DNA from: Variovorax sp. UMC13
GTDB lineage: Bacteria > Pseudomonadota > Gammaproteobacteria > Burkholderiales > Burkholderiaceae_C
Assembly (NCBI RefSeq): GCF_014170375.1
Contig: NZ_LZZW01000016.1
Span: 1 to 64,000, forward strand
DNA length: 64,000 nt
Reading direction: 5' to 3'
This document shows, in pieces, positions 26,382 through 37,582 of the stretch. The position numbers and the translations under genes were made by a program. A model generated the notes under the pieces. It was not told the origin of the DNA, did not search any database, and worked only from the letters and a program-made list of their open reading frames with translations. Every line of letters starts with the position of its first letter. Position 1 is the stretch's first letter.

Positions 26382-27065
26382 TCAGTGGCGGCTGAACTCC
26401 TGGTTCAGTCCCAGCGTGAGCGTGCGTAGCCGCTCGGGCCCCAGGCGCATGAAGCCCAGGTCGACGCTGGTCGTCGGCGTGAGGTTGATGCGCGCGCCCA
26501 GGCGCGAGGCCCACAGGCCGCTGGCCCGGTTGCGCTCCGCGATCAGCGACAGCGCATCGCCCAGCGCCCATTCCAGGGCCAGGCCCTTGCGCACCGTGCG
26601 CTCGCCGTCGCCCGTGCCCCAGTCCGCGCCCAGGTTGGCATGGACCTGCAGGCGCTGGCTGAGCGCCCAGGTCACGGGCAGCACGAACTGGCCGCCGGCC
26701 CGGCCGCCATGCACCGCATCGACGCCGAGCGTCACCGACAGCGCCGCGCTCCAGCGGGCCTGCGGGTCGTCGCCGAGGAAAGTCCACTTGAGTTGCGGCC
26801 CGAGCAGCAGCGCGGCCCGCTCGCCGCGCAGCGCGAAGCGGTCGATGTTGAAGCCCAGCTCCACCGGGCCGACCCGGCATGCCGGCCCCAGATGCAGGTT
26901 GTTGTCGGCGGCCGAGGCATCGCCCGGGCTGCGGCTCAGCCAGGCCTCGTACTGGCATCGGCCCGGCGCCAGCGTGCCGGCATCGTCCACGTCGAAATGA
27001 CCGCCGGCCCAGGCGCCGCCGGAGGCGAACAGGCCCAGCACCGAGGCCCAGCGCAGCGCGCGCAC
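26382..27065 (-). CDS. Predicted outer-membrane beta-barrel protein of unknown function
   Basis: I do not recognise a named family. The 227-residue product has a clear signal peptide (MRALRWASVLGLFASGGAWA-GG). The mature part is made of alternating hydrophobic/polar strands with turns such as GLNQEFSRH at the end, many Gly and aromatic residues, and periodic spacing. These features are consistent with a small barrel, and the last residue is polar and not the classical C-terminal Phe. It lies 4 bases downstream of the LuxR-type response regulator gene on the same strand, so it is probably co-transcribed with the transporter-kinase system, perhaps as a surface component or target of it. Confidence 0.6.
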   Translation of the reverse strand: MRALRWASVLGLFASGGAWAGGHFDVDDAGTLAPGRCQYEAWLSRSPGDASAADNNLHLGPACRVGPVELGFNIDRFALRGERAALLLGPQLKWTFLGDDPQARWSAALSVTLGVDAVHGGRAGGQFVLPVTWALSQRLQVHANLGADWGTGDGERTVRKGLALEWALGDALSLIAERNRASGLWASRLGARINLTPTTSVDLGFMRLGPERLRTLTLGLNQEFSRH

Positions 27066-27069
27066 GGAT

Positions 27070-28062
27070 TCAGATCTCGAATTGCGGCTGCAATTCGCGC
27101 AGCCGCTTGATCGCCACGCCCGCGGCCGCCGTGCGCGTTTCCACGCCCAGCTTCACGTAGACCCGCTCCAGGTGCTTCTTCACTGTGGCCGGGCTGCTGC
27201 CCACGATCTCGCCGATGTCGCGGTTGGTCTTGCCCTTGACCACCCAGTACAGCACCTCGGCCTCGCGCGCCGTGAGCTTGAGGCTCAGGCTCATGGCCTC
27301 GATCACCGTGGTGTCGGACAGCTCGCGCATGATGATCAGCCAGTCGTCGCCGTCGTCGTCGTGGCCGGTCTGCTGGTGCAGCCGCAGGCTCAGCGCCGAG
27401 GGACCGAGCGCGATCGACAGCGCGGGCGGCTCGATCTGCCGCTGCTGCGCATCGGGCAGGTGGCGCGCCAGCCAGTCGAGCACGGCCGGCGGTGCCTGCG
27501 GCGCGCTGGTGCCGCAGTAGCGCAGCAGCAGGTCGCGCGCCAGCGCGGTCTGCCAGATCACGCGGCCCTCGGGCAGCCGCACCGTGAGGCTGGCGTAGCC
27601 GAAGGCGTCGAGCGCGTTGCGCGCCTGGCCGGCCTGCTGCGCCTCCTGCCGCGCGCGGCGCGCGCCCTGCAGGTGCACGTTCATGCGCGCCAGCACTTCC
27701 TTGGGCTTGATCGGCTTGGTCACGTAGTCGACGCCGCCGGCCTCGAGCGCCGCCACCAGGTGCTCGGTCTCGGTGAGCCCGGTCATGAAGACGATCGGGA
27801 TGTGGGCCGTGGCCGCATCGGCCTTGAGCCGGCGCGCGACCTCGAAGCCGTCCATGCCCGGCATCATCGCGTCGAGCAGCACGATGTCGGGGCGGGCCTG
27901 CGCCGCGCGCTGCAGCGCCTGCTCGCCGCTGGTCGCGACCAGCACGGTGTATCCCGATTCGTCGAGCGCGTCGTGCAGCACGGCGAGGTTGTCGGGCACG
28001 TCGTCGACGATCAGCACCAGGTCGCTGTTGCCGGCGAAGTCGCGCGCCTTGGGGTCGTTCAT
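27070..28062 (-). CDS. Response regulator with LuxR-type DNA-binding domain
   Basis: This 330-residue protein has an N-terminal receiver (about 14-130) with acidic pair VDD at 19-21, phospho-acceptor Asp64 in VLLDAMMPG, Thr in FMTG and Lys in VTKPIKP. A middle segment (about 150-260) is of unknown type. A LuxR/FixJ helix-turn-helix follows (about 265-325) with [25 protein letters not shown] and [19 protein letters not shown]. Its start overlaps the stop of the transporter-fused kinase by ATGA, so it is the obvious phosphorylation partner. Divergent urease genes are plausible targets. Confidence 0.93.
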   Translation of the reverse strand: MNDPKARDFAGNSDLVLIVDDVPDNLAVLHDALDESGYTVLVATSGEQALQRAAQARPDIVLLDAMMPGMDGFEVARRLKADAATAHIPIVFMTGLTETEHLVAALEAGGVDYVTKPIKPKEVLARMNVHLQGARRARQEAQQAGQARNALDAFGYASLTVRLPEGRVIWQTALARDLLLRYCGTSAPQAPPAVLDWLARHLPDAQQRQIEPPALSIALGPSALSLRLHQQTGHDDDGDDWLIIMRELSDTTVIEAMSLSLKLTAREAEVLYWVVKGKTNRDIGEIVGSSPATVKKHLERVYVKLGVETRTAAAGVAIKRLRELQPQFEI

Positions 28063-31000
28063 CGCGCGCCCTCCGGCTGCGGCGGCGCGCCGCCGTCCAT
28101 CGCGTCGAAGCGGAACTGGCGCGCCAGGGCCCGCTGGGCCGCGGTCCAGGCGGCGCACTCGGGCTGCGCGGCGTCGATCTCGTCGAGCTGGTTCATGATC
28201 CCCCGAAAATAACCCAGTCCGATGGCATCCTGAAGTGCGTGCAGCCGTTCGGCCGCGGGCCGCACCTGCGCCGGGGCGGCGGCGACCGGCGCCTCGCGCG
28301 CCGCGGCCACCGCCGTCCACTCGAGCCCCAGCTTGCGCTCGAGCCAGTCGAGCAGCTCGCTGTGGCGCACCGGCTTGACGAAGAAGTCCTCGGGCACGAT
28401 GCCCACGTCGTTGTCCAGCCGCTTGTCGAAGGCGTTGGCCGAGACGATGGCCACGCAGCGCGGCGCCAGCGGCGCTTCGAACTGGCGGCTGCGGCGGATG
28501 GTTTCCCAGCCGTCGATGCCGGGCATCGCGAGGTCGACGAACATCGCGTCGGGCCGGAAGCCGGCCGCCACCAGGTCGAGCGCGTCGTGGCCGCTGGCCG
28601 CGGTGCGCAGCTCGAAGCCCAGCGGCCCCAGGACCTGTACCAGCAGTTCGCGGTCGGCCTCCTCGTTGTCGACCACCAGCACGCGCCGGCGCGCGCCGAG
28701 GTAGCCGCGCCGCGGCCGCGCCGGGCCGGGCAAGGGCGCGGCCATGCGCCCCGCGGCGACCGGCGCCGCATGCACGCGCGGCAGGAACAGCCGCACGCGG
28801 AACACCGAGCCCTGGCCGGGCGTGCTCTGCACCGACATCTCGCCGCCCATCAGGTCGGTCAGCATCTTGGCGATGGTCAGGCCCAGGCCCGCGCCGGGCG
28901 CGCCGGTGCGCGTGGCCGTGCCGCCCGCATCGCCGCGCGCGAAGGGCTCGAAGATGCGCTCGATCTCGGCGGCCGACATGCCGGGCCCGGTGTCCTCGAT
29001 CTCCAGCGCCGCGAACTCGCGCGCATAGCGCAGCCGCAGCACGACCTCGCCGCGGGCGGTGAACTTGATCGCGTTGCCCAGCAGGTTGATCAGGATCTGG
29101 CGCACCCGGCGCTCGTCGGCGCGCACCACCTCGGGCACGTCGCCCGCTGGCTCGAAGCGGAAGGCCAGGCCCTTCTCCGAGGCCTGCAGCTCGAACATGT
29201 CGGCCAGCTCGCGCATGGCGGCGGCGAAGGGCATGGGCCGGGCCTGCAGCGTGAGCTTGCCGGCCTCGATGTGGGCGATGTCCAGCGTGCCCTCGATCAG
29301 CGACAGCAGGTGCTCGCCGCCGCGCTGGATCACGGCCACGGCCTGCTGCCGGTGCGGCGGCACGGTGGCGTCCTCGCCCATCAGCTGGGCATAGCCGAGG
29401 ATGGAATTGAGCGGGGTGCGCAGTTCGTGGCTGATGGCGCTGATGTAGCGGCTCTTGGCCTGGTTGGCGTGGTCGGCCTGCTCGCGCGCATCGTCGGCGC
29501 TCTGCTTGGCGGCCTGCAGCGCGCGGTCGGTCTCCTTGTGCCGCTCGATCTCGTGCATCAGCAGGTGAGTCTGGCGGTTGGATTCCTCCTGCGCCACCTT
29601 GCGGCTCTGGTGCGCCAGCACCAGCCACCAGGCCACGATGCCGGCGATCAGCAGCAGCGCCATGTAGCTCTTGAGGAAGCCCGAGCGCAGCGAGGCCTGC
29701 TGCGCCTTGAGGATGGCGCTGGCCGCCTCGCCCGGCGGCAGCATGCCCAGCGCGCTCTCGCCCAGCGCGCGCAGCTCCTGCTGGTAGAGCACGCCAAAGA
29801 CCGTGGCCAGCAGCGGCACGATGATCAGCGTGAGCAGCAGGAAATGGCCCAGGCCGGTGTCGAGGTAGGGCCAGACGCGCCGCGGCAGCAGCCAGCGCAG
29901 CGCCCCCGACCACTGCGTCGACAGGCTCGCCCGCGGCTTGCAGAGGTCGCCGCAGCGCGCGTCGAGGGTGCAGCACAGCGAGCAGATCGCGCCCTGGTAG
30001 GCCGGGCAGTGCGCCATGTCGGGCGCCTCGTATTCGCGCTCGCAGATCACGCAGCGCTGGGTGCGCAGCCGCTGGTAGGCGTTGTCGGCCGCGGCGGCGG
30101 GCGAGGTCTCGACGCGGGCCCAGCGCACCTGCGTGCGGGCGTCGAAGGCCGGCCCGCGCGCCAGGTAGTAGCGGCCCTGCGTGGCCCAGGCGATCAGCGG
30201 TGCCGTGACCAGTGCCGTGCCCATCGCGATCACGGCCGAGAAGGCCTGCGCCAGCGGGCCGAAGGCGCCCAGGTGCGCGGCGATGGACAGCGCCGAGGCC
30301 AGCGCCATCGCGCCCACGCCCACCGGGTTGATGTCCCAGAGGTGGGCGCGCTTGAACTCGATGCCCGGCGGCGACAGGCCCAGCGGCTTGTTGATCACCA
30401 GGTCGGCCACCACCGCCATCATCCAGGCGATGGCGATGTTGGCGTAGAGGCCCAGCACGTCGCCCAGCGCCTCGAACACGTTCATCTCCATCAGCATGAA
30501 GGCGATCAGCGCGTTGAACACCACCCACACCACCCGGCCCGGATGGCTGTGCGTGACGCGCGAGAAGAAGTTGCTCCAGGCCAGCGAGCCCGCATAGGCG
30601 TTGGTGACGTTGATCTTGAGCTGCGACACCACCACGAACAGCGCGGTCGCCGCCACGGCCCAGCCGTAGTTCGGCAACACGTACTCGAAGGCCGCGAGGT
30701 ACATCTGGTTGGGATCGACCGCGCGCTCGGGCGGCACCATGTGGCCGATGGCGAGATACGCCAGCATCATCCCGCCCAGCATCTTGAGCACGCCCATCAC
30801 CACCCAGCCCGGCCCGCCCATCAGCACGCCGCCCCACCAGCGGGCCCGGTTGGCCGCCGTGCGCACGGGCATGAAGCGCAGGTAGTCGGCCTGCTCGCCC
30901 AGTTGCGTGATCAGCGCGATGCCCACCGTGAGCGCGGCACCGAAGAGGTGCAGGTTGAAGCCGCCCGCGCGGCCAGAGGCGCCGTTGTAGTGCATCAGAC

Positions 31001-31664
31001 CCGAAAACGCACCAGGGTCGCGCACGATCACATAGGCGAAGGGCACCACCAGCATCAGCAGCCACAGCGGCTGCGTCCAGACCTGGAGCCGGCTGATGGC
31101 CGACACGCCGTGTGTCACCAGCGGGATCACGACCAGCGCGCAGACCAGGTAGCCCCAGGCCGGCGGGATGCCCAGCGCCAGCTCGAGCGCGTAGGCCATC
31201 ACGGCCGCCTCGAGCGCGAAGAAGATGAAGGTGAAGGAGGCGTAGATCAGCGAGGTGAGCGTCGAGCCGATGTAGCCGAAGCCCGCGCCGCGCGTGAGCA
31301 GGTCCATGTCGACGCCGTAGCGCGCGGCGTACACACTGATCGGCAGGCCGGCCAGGAAGATGATCAGCCCGGTCGCCAGCACCGCCCAGAAGGCGTTGAG
31401 AAAGCCGTACTGCACCAGCAGCGTGGCGCCGACCGCTTCCAGGATCAGGAACGAAGCGGCGCCGCCGAAGGCGGTGTTCGCCACCCGCCATTCGGACATC
31501 TTGCGAAAGCGCTGCGGCGTGTAGCGCAGCGCATAGTCCTCGAGCGTTTCACTGGCCACCCAGCTGTTGTAGTCGCGCCGGACCTTGACGATGCGCTGCG
31601 GCGCGTCGTCGGGCGAGGGAGGCGTCGGTGGCGGGGTGGCGTCGATCACCCCTTTTCGGTGCAT
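28059..31664 (-). CDS. NCS1 transporter-fused hybrid histidine kinase with receiver domain
   Basis: This 1201-residue inner-membrane protein joins several modules. Residues about 29-500 form a 12-helix NCS1 (purine, cytosine, allantoin or hydantoin type) transporter, starting [21 protein letters not shown] cysteine-rich module follows (C538, C541, H552, C553, C561, C564, C565, C571, C575), then two more helices (about 600-690), a coiled linker, and a kinase core with His746 in SHELRTPL, G1 DTGPGMS and G2 [12 protein letters not shown]-terminal receiver has Asp1044 in MFVDLAMPG. The gene overlaps the response regulator and is divergent from ureA. Start at ATG 31664 is likely; a nearby GTG is possible. 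It may sense a nitrogen compound during transport (inference). Confidence 0.92.
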   Translation of the reverse strand: MHRKGVIDATPPPTPPSPDDAPQRIVKVRRDYNSWVASETLEDYALRYTPQRFRKMSEWRVANTAFGGAASFLILEAVGATLLVQYGFLNAFWAVLATGLIIFLAGLPISVYAARYGVDMDLLTRGAGFGYIGSTLTSLIYASFTFIFFALEAAVMAYALELALGIPPAWGYLVCALVVIPLVTHGVSAISRLQVWTQPLWLLMLVVPFAYVIVRDPGAFSGLMHYNGASGRAGGFNLHLFGAALTVGIALITQLGEQADYLRFMPVRTAANRARWWGGVLMGGPGWVVMGVLKMLGGMMLAYLAIGHMVPPERAVDPNQMYLAAFEYVLPNYGWAVAATALFVVVSQLKINVTNAYAGSLAWSNFFSRVTHSHPGRVVWVVFNALIAFMLMEMNVFEALGDVLGLYANIAIAWMMAVVADLVINKPLGLSPPGIEFKRAHLWDINPVGVGAMALASALSIAAHLGAFGPLAQAFSAVIAMGTALVTAPLIAWATQGRYYLARGPAFDARTQVRWARVETSPAAAADNAYQRLRTQRCVICEREYEAPDMAHCPAYQGAICSLCCTLDARCGDLCKPRASLSTQWSGALRWLLPRRVWPYLDTGLGHFLLLTLIIVPLLATVFGVLYQQELRALGESALGMLPPGEAASAILKAQQASLRSGFLKSYMALLLIAGIVAWWLVLAHQSRKVAQEESNRQTHLLMHEIERHKETDRALQAAKQSADDAREQADHANQAKSRYISAISHELRTPLNSILGYAQLMGEDATVPPHRQQAVAVIQRGGEHLLSLIEGTLDIAHIEAGKLTLQARPMPFAAAMRELADMFELQASEKGLAFRFEPAGDVPEVVRADERRVRQILINLLGNAIKFTARGEVVLRLRYAREFAALEIEDTGPGMSAAEIERIFEPFARGDAGGTATRTGAPGAGLGLTIAKMLTDLMGGEMSVQSTPGQGSVFRVRLFLPRVHAAPVAAGRMAAPLPGPARPRRGYLGARRRVLVVDNEEADRELLVQVLGPLGFELRTAASGHDALDLVAAGFRPDAMFVDLAMPGIDGWETIRRSRQFEAPLAPRCVAIVSANAFDKRLDNDVGIVPEDFFVKPVRHSELLDWLERKLGLEWTAVAAAREAPVAAAPAQVRPAAERLHALQDAIGLGYFRGIMNQLDEIDAAQPECAAWTAAQRALARQFRFDAMDGGAPPQPEGAR

Positions 31665-31668
31665 CTTC

Positions 31669-31682
31669 CGTGCCACGGCACG
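31669..31682. promoter_or_regulatory. Palindrome in the kinase/urease divergent promoter region
   Basis: CGTGCC and GGCACG flank AC, five bases upstream of the kinase ATG and 58 bases before ureA. The whole divergent intergenic region is only 75 bases. It is the only clear symmetric site there, and could be where the LuxR-type regulator or another factor controls both directions. Confidence 0.4.
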
Positions 31683-31739
31683 ACTGTTGCATATTCCCCT
31701 CTTCAGGCCCCCGGGCCTCCACGCATCCTTTTCTGTCCC

Positions 31740-32042
<303 letters not shown>

Positions 32043-32095
32043 CCTCCCCCCTTTTCCTCCTTTCTCTCTTTCCCATTCCCGAGCGGAGACCTCCC

Positions 32096-32710
32096 ATGCG
32101 CCTGACGCGTTCTTCCTGTGTCCCTTCCCTGGCCGCCGCCGCGCTCGGCCTGCTGCCGCTGCTGGCCTCGGCCCACGTCGGCGTCGACGGCGCGGCCCAC
32201 CACGACATCGGTTTCGTGCAGGGCTTCGTGCACCCCTTCACCGGCCTGGACCACCTGGCGGCGATGGTCGCGGTCGGCCTCTGGAGCGCGCTGATCGCCC
32301 GCACGGGACGCGACCTGCTCTGGGCCCCGCTGGGCTTCGCCGGCATGCTGCTGGCCGGTGCGCTGCTCGGCCTTGCGGGCGTGCAGGTGCCGGCGGTCGA
32401 GCCGATGATCGCGGCCTCGCTGCTGGTGATCGGCCTGCTGGTGGCCACGCGGCTGCGCCTGCCCGGGCCAGTAGCCGCGGCGGTGGTCGGCGTGTTCGCG
32501 GTGTTCCATGGCGTGGCCCACGGCTACGAACTGGCGGGCGACCACGGTGCCGGCTTCGCGATCGCCGGCATGGTGCTGGCCACCGCGCTGCTGCACACGG
32601 CCGGCATCGCCATCGGCTGGACCCTGCGCCAGCGCGGCGCCTGGCTGCCCCGCGTGGCCGGCGCGGCCGTCGCGCTGTTCGGTGCCGCGCTGCTGGCGCA
32701 GCTCGCCTGA
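32096..32710 (+). CDS. ureJ: HupE/UreJ family nickel transporter
   Basis: HupE/UreJ proteins are inner-membrane carriers thought to import nickel for urease or hydrogenase. The 204-residue product has a signal-like N-terminus ending ASA-HVG, then six helices. The family motif appears as [19 protein letters not shown] (the first metal-binding HPxxGxDH element) and the second as [20 protein letters not shown] ribosome site precedes the ATG. The position between ureA and ureB is characteristic of Burkholderiales urease operons and supports the nickel role. Confidence 0.93.
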   Translation: MRLTRSSCVPSLAAAALGLLPLLASAHVGVDGAAHHDIGFVQGFVHPFTGLDHLAAMVAVGLWSALIARTGRDLLWAPLGFAGMLLAGALLGLAGVQVPAVEPMIAASLLVIGLLVATRLRLPGPVAAAVVGVFAVFHGVAHGYELAGDHGAGFAIAGMVLATALLHTAGIAIGWTLRQRGAWLPRVAGAAVALFGAALLAQLA

Positions 32711-32720
32711 GGCCCGGCCC

Positions 32721-33029
32721 GTGATCCCCGGCGAACTCTTCACCGACGAGGGCGAGCATGTGCTCAACCCCGGCCGGCGCACGCTCACGATGGTGGTGCA
32801 GAACACCGCCGACCGGCCGATCCAGGTCGGCTCGCACTACCACTTCGCCGAGGTCAACGGCGCGCTGGGCTTCGACCGCACGGCCGCGCGCGGCATGCGG
32901 CTGAACATCGCCTCGGGCACGGCCGTGCGCTTCGAGCCCGGCCAGCAACGCACGGTCGAGCTTTGCGATCTCGCGGGCGACCGCATCGTCTACGGCTTTC
33001 GCGGCCTGGTGCAAGGGAAATTGGCATGA
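32721..33029 (+). CDS. ureB: Urease beta subunit UreB
   Basis: UreB is the 102-residue beta subunit of urease. It starts at GTG and reads [19 protein letters not shown], followed by the conserved [20 protein letters not shown] segment, [16 protein letters not shown] and the terminal [10 protein letters not shown]. The start is 10 bases after ureJ. The gap to ureC is 111 bases, much longer than the rest of the operon, and is filled by an intergenic repeat. Confidence 0.96.
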   Translation: MIPGELFTDEGEHVLNPGRRTLTMVVQNTADRPIQVGSHYHFAEVNGALGFDRTAARGMRLNIASGTAVRFEPGQQRTVELCDLAGDRIVYGFRGLVQGKLA

Positions 33030-33122
33030 CCCCCAGTCTTCGCGCACTTCGTGTCGCTTCGCCACCCCCCTTCCAGGGGGCGATGCCAGCGGCCCGGCAA
33101 AGCCGGTTCCGCGGCATCTCAC
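33030..33122 (+). repeat. Comamonadaceae-type intergenic mosaic repeat, copy 2
   Basis: The ureB-ureC gap contains TTCGCGCACTTCGTGTCGC, CCCCCCTTCCAGGGGGCG and GGCCCGGCAAAGCCGG, in the same block order as 5735-5813 read on its minus strand. The CACT-N2-CGTGTC and CCCCCC-N4-GGGGGCG pieces agree between copies. Folding in the urease transcript could affect the ratio of UreB to UreC. Confidence 0.65.
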
Positions 33123-33140
33123 GAAAAAAGGAACGCTGAA

Positions 33141-34859
33141 ATGGCGACCATAGGAAGGCGTGCTTACGCGGAAATCTTCGGCCCCACCGTGGGCGACCGC
33201 GTGCGGCTGGCCGACACCGACCTCGTGATCGAGGTCGAGGCCGACTACACGCTGCGCGCCGGCGGCTACGGCGAGGAGGTGAAGTTCGGCGGCGGCAAGA
33301 CGATCCGCGACGGCATGGCGCAGTCGCAGCGGATGCGCGCCGAAGGCGCCGTCGACACGGTGATGACCAACGCGCTGATCCTCGACCATTGGGGCATCGT
33401 GAAGGCCGACATCGGCCTGAAGGGCGGGCGCATCGTGGCGATCGGCAAGGCCGGCAACCCCGACGTGCAGCCGGGCGTCGACATCGTGATCGGCCCGGGC
33501 ACCGAGGTGATCAGCTGCGAAGGCAACATCGTCACCGCGGGCGGCATCGACAGCCACATCCACTTCATCTGCCCGCAGCAGATCGAGGAAGCGCTGAGCT
33601 CCGGCGTGACCACCATGCTCGGCGGCGGCACCGGCCCGGCCACCGGCACCTTCGCCACCACCTCCACGCCCGGTCCCTGGCACATCGAGCGCATGCTGCA
33701 GGCGGCCGATGCCTTCCCGATGAACCTGGGCTTCCTGGGCAAGGGCAACGCCAGCCTGCCGGCCGCGCTGCACGAGCAGATCGACGCCGGCGTGATCGGC
33801 CTCAAGCTGCACGAGGACTGGGGCACCACGCCCGCGGCCATCAGCAACTGCCTGGACGTGGCCGACGCCACCGACACGCAGGTGGCGATCCACTCCGACA
33901 CGCTGAACGAATCGGGCTTCGTCGAGAACACCATCGCGGCCGTGAAGGGCCGCGGCATCTGCGCCTTCCACACCGAAGGCGCAGGCGGCGGCCATGCGCC
34001 CGACATCCTGCGCGTGGTGGGCGAGGACAACTTCCTGCCCTCCTCCACCAACCCGACCATGCCCTACACGGTGAACACGCTCGACGAGCACGTCGACATG
34101 CTCATGGTGTGCCACCACCTCGATGCGGGCATCGCCGAGGACCTGGCCTTTGCCGAGTCGCGCATCCGCAAGGAGACCATCGCGGCCGAGGACATCCTGC
34201 ACGACCTGGGCGCGATCAGCATGTTCAGCTCCGACAGCCAGGCCATGGGCCGGGTGGGCGAGGTGATCATCCGCACCTGGCAGACGGCGCACAAGATGAA
34301 GCAGCAGCGTGGCTCGCTGCCCGAGGACAACGCACGCAACGACAACTTCCGCGCCCGCCGCTACATCGCCAAGTACACGATCAACCCGGCGCTCGCGCAC
34401 GGCATCGCGCACGAGGTCGGCAGCATCGAGGTCGGCAAGTGGGCCGACCTGGTGGTGTGGAAGCCTGCCTTCTTCGGCGTCAAGCCCTTCACCCTCATCA
34501 AGGGCGGCAGCATCGCCATGGCCGCGATGGGCGACCCCAGCGCCTCGATCCCGACGCCGCAGCCGGTGCACTACCGCCCGATGTTCGGCGCCTACGGCCG
34601 CTCGCTGCACCAGAGCTCGCTCACCTTCGTCTCGCAGGCCGGGCTCGCGGCCGGCATCGGCGAGCGCTTCGGCCTGCAGAAGACGCTCTGCGCGGTGAAG
34701 AACGTGCGCGGCGTGCGCAAGCAGCACATGGTGCACAACGGCTACACGCCCAAGATGGAGATCGATGCGCAGACCTACGCGGTGCGCGCCGACGGCCAGC
34801 TGCTGGTGTGCGAGCCGGCGACTTCGCTGCCGATGACGCAGCGGTATTTCCTGTTCTGA
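33141..34859 (+). CDS. ureC: Urease alpha (catalytic) subunit UreC
   Basis: UreC carries the dinuclear nickel active site. The 572-residue product has the full set of ligands: His139 and His141 in DSHIHF, the carbamylated Lys222 in GLKLHEDWG, the His of [10 protein letters not shown], the GAGGGHAPD loop, the mobile-flap VCHHLD and the Asp in [11 protein letters not shown]. Numbering is offset by +5 from the Klebsiella enzyme. An AAGGAACG ribosome site precedes the ATG. Nothing suggests inactivation, so the enzyme should be functional if the maturation proteins are supplied. Confidence 0.98.
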   Translation: MATIGRRAYAEIFGPTVGDRVRLADTDLVIEVEADYTLRAGGYGEEVKFGGGKTIRDGMAQSQRMRAEGAVDTVMTNALILDHWGIVKADIGLKGGRIVAIGKAGNPDVQPGVDIVIGPGTEVISCEGNIVTAGGIDSHIHFICPQQIEEALSSGVTTMLGGGTGPATGTFATTSTPGPWHIERMLQAADAFPMNLGFLGKGNASLPAALHEQIDAGVIGLKLHEDWGTTPAAISNCLDVADATDTQVAIHSDTLNESGFVENTIAAVKGRGICAFHTEGAGGGHAPDILRVVGEDNFLPSSTNPTMPYTVNTLDEHVDMLMVCHHLDAGIAEDLAFAESRIRKETIAAEDILHDLGAISMFSSDSQAMGRVGEVIIRTWQTAHKMKQQRGSLPEDNARNDNFRARRYIAKYTINPALAHGIAHEVGSIEVGKWADLVVWKPAFFGVKPFTLIKGGSIAMAAMGDPSASIPTPQPVHYRPMFGAYGRSLHQSSLTFVSQAGLAAGIGERFGLQKTLCAVKNVRGVRKQHMVHNGYTPKMEIDAQTYAVRADGQLLVCEPATSLPMTQRYFLF

Positions 34860-34943
34860 GCGCACAACGCACGCGGGCTTGACAGGCTGGGTATTCTTCA
34901 AGAACTCCTTTCTTTTCACGGACGCGCTCCGCGTCAGCCAGCC

Positions 34944-35552
34944 ATGCTCAACGCCAACAAACTCATGCCCCAGGGCGGCGGCCTCGCCGCCGTGCTGCTC
35001 AAGCGCGCCGCCACCATCGAACTCGACTGGGACGTGCGCCAGAAGAGCCGCTTCGACACCGTCGATTCGCAGGGCCGCCGCATCGGCGTGTTCCTGCCGC
35101 GCGGCACGGCCGTGCGCGGGGGCGACGTGCTGGTGGCGGAAGACGGTTCGCTGATCAAGGTGATCGCCGCGCCGCAGGCGGTGCTGGTCATCACGCACTG
35201 CACGCAGCACGGCACCCCCTTCGACCTGACGCGCGCGGCCTACCACCTGGGCAACCGGCATGTGCCGATCGAGCTGCGGCCCGACCACCTGAAAATCGAG
35301 CCCGACCATGTGCTGGCCGCGATGCTGCGCTCGATGCACCTGATCGTGCGCGAGGCCGAGCAGGCCTTCGAGCCCGAGGGCGGCGCCTATGGCGCCCACG
35401 GCGGCGCGCATGGCGGCAGCCACGACCACGGCCACGCGCATGCCCACGGCAAGGCGCCCGTGGGGCCGGTGCTGCATCCGGACGCCTATGCGGGCGGGCA
35501 CGAGCACGACCATGGCCATTCGCACGGCCACGACCACGACCACACGCACTGA
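34944..35552 (+). CDS. ureE: Urease nickel metallochaperone UreE
   Basis: UreE binds nickel and delivers it to the urease activation complex. The 202-residue protein has the two-domain fold: an N-terminal peptide-binding part ([20 protein letters not shown]) and a metal-binding part ([23 protein letters not shown], with the dimer His). The C-terminal tail of about 55 residues holds two His-rich blocks ([10 protein letters not shown] near 160, then [17 protein letters not shown] at the end), a metal-storage feature of UreE. Its stop overlaps the ureF start (TGATG). Confidence 0.96.
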   Translation: MLNANKLMPQGGGLAAVLLKRAATIELDWDVRQKSRFDTVDSQGRRIGVFLPRGTAVRGGDVLVAEDGSLIKVIAAPQAVLVITHCTQHGTPFDLTRAAYHLGNRHVPIELRPDHLKIEPDHVLAAMLRSMHLIVREAEQAFEPEGGAYGAHGGAHGGSHDHGHAHAHGKAPVGPVLHPDAYAGGHEHDHGHSHGHDHDHTH

Positions 35553-36241
35553 TGACCGACGCCGCGGGCGCGATGCCCGCCGCCAGCCTCCTGCAGCTGA
35601 TCTGGCTGGCCTCGCCGGCCCTGCCGATCGGCGGCTTCTCCTATTCCGAGGGGCTGGAGGCCGGCGTGGAATGGGCCGGGCTGGACAGCGAGGCGCGCGC
35701 CTCCGACTGGATCGTCGACCAGCTGCACCTGGGCCTCGCGCGCGGCGACCTGCCGGTGGTGGCGCAATCGATCGCAGCCTGGCGCGGCGCCGACGCGGCG
35801 CGCATCGCGGCGCTCAACGCCTGGGTGCTGCAGACGCGCGAGTCGACCGAGTTCCTGCTGCAGACCGAGCAGATGGGCCGCTCCTTCGTCGAGTGGCTCA
35901 AGCTGCACCACGGCGACGTGGCGGCGCGTTTCGAGGGCCTGGCGATCACCTACCCCGTCGCCTTTGCCTTCGCGGCGGCGCGCACGCAGGCCAGCCTGCG
36001 CGACGGCTGCCTGGCCTTCGCCTTCGGCTGGGCCGAGAACATGATCGGCGCCGCCGTGAAGTCGGTGCCGCTGGGCCAGAGCGCGGGCCAGCGCATGCTG
36101 GGGCGGCTGGCACAGGAGATTCCCACTGCCGTCGACCATGCCATCGCGCTCGACGACGACGCGCGCCAGGCTTTTTCGCCGATGCTGGCGGTCTATTCCG
36201 CCCGCCACGAAAACCAATACTCCCGCCTTTTCAGAAGCTGA
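35552..36241 (+). CDS. ureF: Urease accessory protein UreF
   Basis: UreF bridges UreD-bound urease and the GTPase UreG in the activation complex. The 229-residue protein shows the family pattern [29 protein letters not shown]-like helical stretches, [25 protein letters not shown] and the C-terminal [17 protein letters not shown] end (here [13 protein letters not shown]). It is coupled to ureE by overlapping codons and followed by ureG after 22 bases. UreF needs UreD to work in known systems, and ureD is not in this window. Confidence 0.96.
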   Translation: MTDAAGAMPAASLLQLIWLASPALPIGGFSYSEGLEAGVEWAGLDSEARASDWIVDQLHLGLARGDLPVVAQSIAAWRGADAARIAALNAWVLQTRESTEFLLQTEQMGRSFVEWLKLHHGDVAARFEGLAITYPVAFAFAAARTQASLRDGCLAFAFGWAENMIGAAVKSVPLGQSAGQRMLGRLAQEIPTAVDHAIALDDDARQAFSPMLAVYSARHENQYSRLFRS

Positions 36242-36263
36242 CTTCCAGACCACGAGACCCGCC

Positions 36264-36914
36264 ATGTCCTCCGCCCTCCATCACATCGCCCACCGCACCA
36301 AGAAACTGCCGCCGCTGCGCGTGGGCATCGGCGGCCCGGTCGGCTCCGGCAAGACCACGCTGCTCGAGATGCTCTGCAAGGCGATGCGCGACAAGTACGA
36401 CCTGATCGCGATCACCAACGACATCTACACCAAGGAAGACCAGCGCCTGCTGACGGTGTCGGGCGCGCTGCCGGCCGAACGCATCATGGGCGTGGAGACC
36501 GGCGGCTGCCCGCACACCGCGATCCGCGAGGACGCCTCGATCAACCTCGAGGCCATCGACCGCATGCTGGCCGACTTTCCCGATGCCGACGTGGTCTTCG
36601 TCGAGAGCGGCGGCGACAACCTGGCCGCGACCTTCAGCCCCGAGCTCAGCGACCTCACGATCTACGTGATCGACGTCGCGGCCGGCGAGAAGATTCCGCG
36701 CAAGGGCGGGCCGGGCATCACGAAGAGCGACCTGTTCGTGATCAACAAGACCGACCTCGCGCCCTACGTGGGCGCCGACCTGGGCGTGATGGAGGCCGAC
36801 ACGCAGCGCATGCGCAAGCAGCGGCCCTATGTGATGACCAACCTCAAGACGCACACCGGCGTGGCCGAGGTGGTGGCGTTCATCGAGGAACGCGGCATGC
36901 TGAACGAGGGCTGA
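36264..36914 (+). CDS. ureG: Urease accessory GTPase UreG
   Basis: UreG is a SIMIBI-class GTPase that uses GTP and nickel to activate urease. The 216-residue protein has P-loop [13 protein letters not shown], the CPH metal-binding motif in [15 protein letters not shown], the switch region [18 protein letters not shown] and the guanine-specificity motif [14 protein letters not shown]. It is the last gene of the operon; a compact hairpin covers its stop codon and that of the convergent gene. Confidence 0.97.
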   Translation: MSSALHHIAHRTKKLPPLRVGIGGPVGSGKTTLLEMLCKAMRDKYDLIAITNDIYTKEDQRLLTVSGALPAERIMGVETGGCPHTAIREDASINLEAIDRMLADFPDADVVFVESGGDNLAATFSPELSDLTIYVIDVAAGEKIPRKGGPGITKSDLFVINKTDLAPYVGADLGVMEADTQRMRKQRPYVMTNLKTHTGVAEVVAFIEERGMLNEG

Positions 36915-36927
36915 GGCGCCGCCTCAG
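36911..36927. terminator. Hairpin overlapping two convergent stop codons
   Basis: CTGAGGCG and CGCCTCAG pair around a single C. The left arm contains the ureG stop and the right arm the stop of the leftward gene at 36924. It is a very compact transcript-end structure without a U-tract. Confidence 0.45.
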
Positions 36928-37439
36928 AGTTCGCTCGCGTCCTTGAGCACGCGCGTCTTGTAGACCAGCCGCACGGTGGCGTGCCCGACCCCGTCGACGC
37001 GCTGCAGGTAGACGTCGGCGTCCTCGGTCGCCCAGCTCGCGTAGCGGCTGCCGGGGTCGCGCGCCGCGGTCTCGGCGCCGAAGCGGGCCCGACCCCAGTC
37101 CAGCAGGGCGCCGAAGGCGGCATCGCCCCGGTCGGGCAGGCTGTCGGCTGCGGCCAGCCATTCGACGCGCTGCAGCGCCCCCGCGGCAAAGAAGAAGGTC
37201 GGGTCGAAGGCCAGGCCCTCGATCAGGCGGGGCGCGCCGCGCCAGAGGCCGGCCAGGCCGCCCGGCAAACGCTGGGGGCGCGCGACACGTTGTGCATCGG
37301 GCACGGCATCGCGCAGCGCATCGGCAGACATGCCCAGGCGCACGCCCTCGGGCAGGGACTGGGCCGACGCGACAACGCTGGCGCCGAGCAGCACGGCGGC
37401 GGCCAGGAGGCCGCGCGCGGGGAAGGGAAGAACAGCCAA
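36924..37439 (-). CDS. Secreted protein of unknown function
   Basis: I cannot place this protein in a named family. From a TTG start it has 171 residues: a signal peptide (AVLPFPARGLLAAAVLLGASVVASA-QS) and a periplasmic domain beginning SLPEGVRLGMSADALRDAVP, a segment reminiscent of small periplasmic proteins with a GMS-x-x-x-V helix. It ends RLVYKTRVLKDASEL. Further upstream in-frame ATG at 37562 would add 41 residues lacking signal-peptide logic. It lies convergent to ureG and divergent from the TonB-dependent receptor, 225 bases away. Function unknown. Confidence 0.6.
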   Translation of the reverse strand: MAVLPFPARGLLAAAVLLGASVVASAQSLPEGVRLGMSADALRDAVPDAQRVARPQRLPGGLAGLWRGAPRLIEGLAFDPTFFFAAGALQRVEWLAAADSLPDRGDAAFGALLDWGRARFGAETAARDPGSRYASWATEDADVYLQRVDGVGHATVRLVYKTRVLKDASEL

Positions 37440-37562
37440 GGGAAAGGTCCAGCGTGAAGAGCGACGGCCGAGTCTGAGGCCTGCGCCGGCCGGAAGTTCA
37501 GTGCGGCCTGGCAGCAACAGTGTCACACGCGCCGTCACAACGCAAACAAAACTGGTTCGCAT

Positions 37563-37582
37563 TTGCAATACACTTGTTGCAA
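37563..37582. promoter_or_regulatory. Repeated TTGCAA element upstream of the TonB receptor
   Basis: Two self-complementary TTGCAA hexamers (37563-37568 and 37577-37582) are centred 14 bases apart in the AT-richer part of the divergent region. The spacing makes a possible regulator site. I looked for a Fur box and found no convincing match. Confidence 0.3.
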
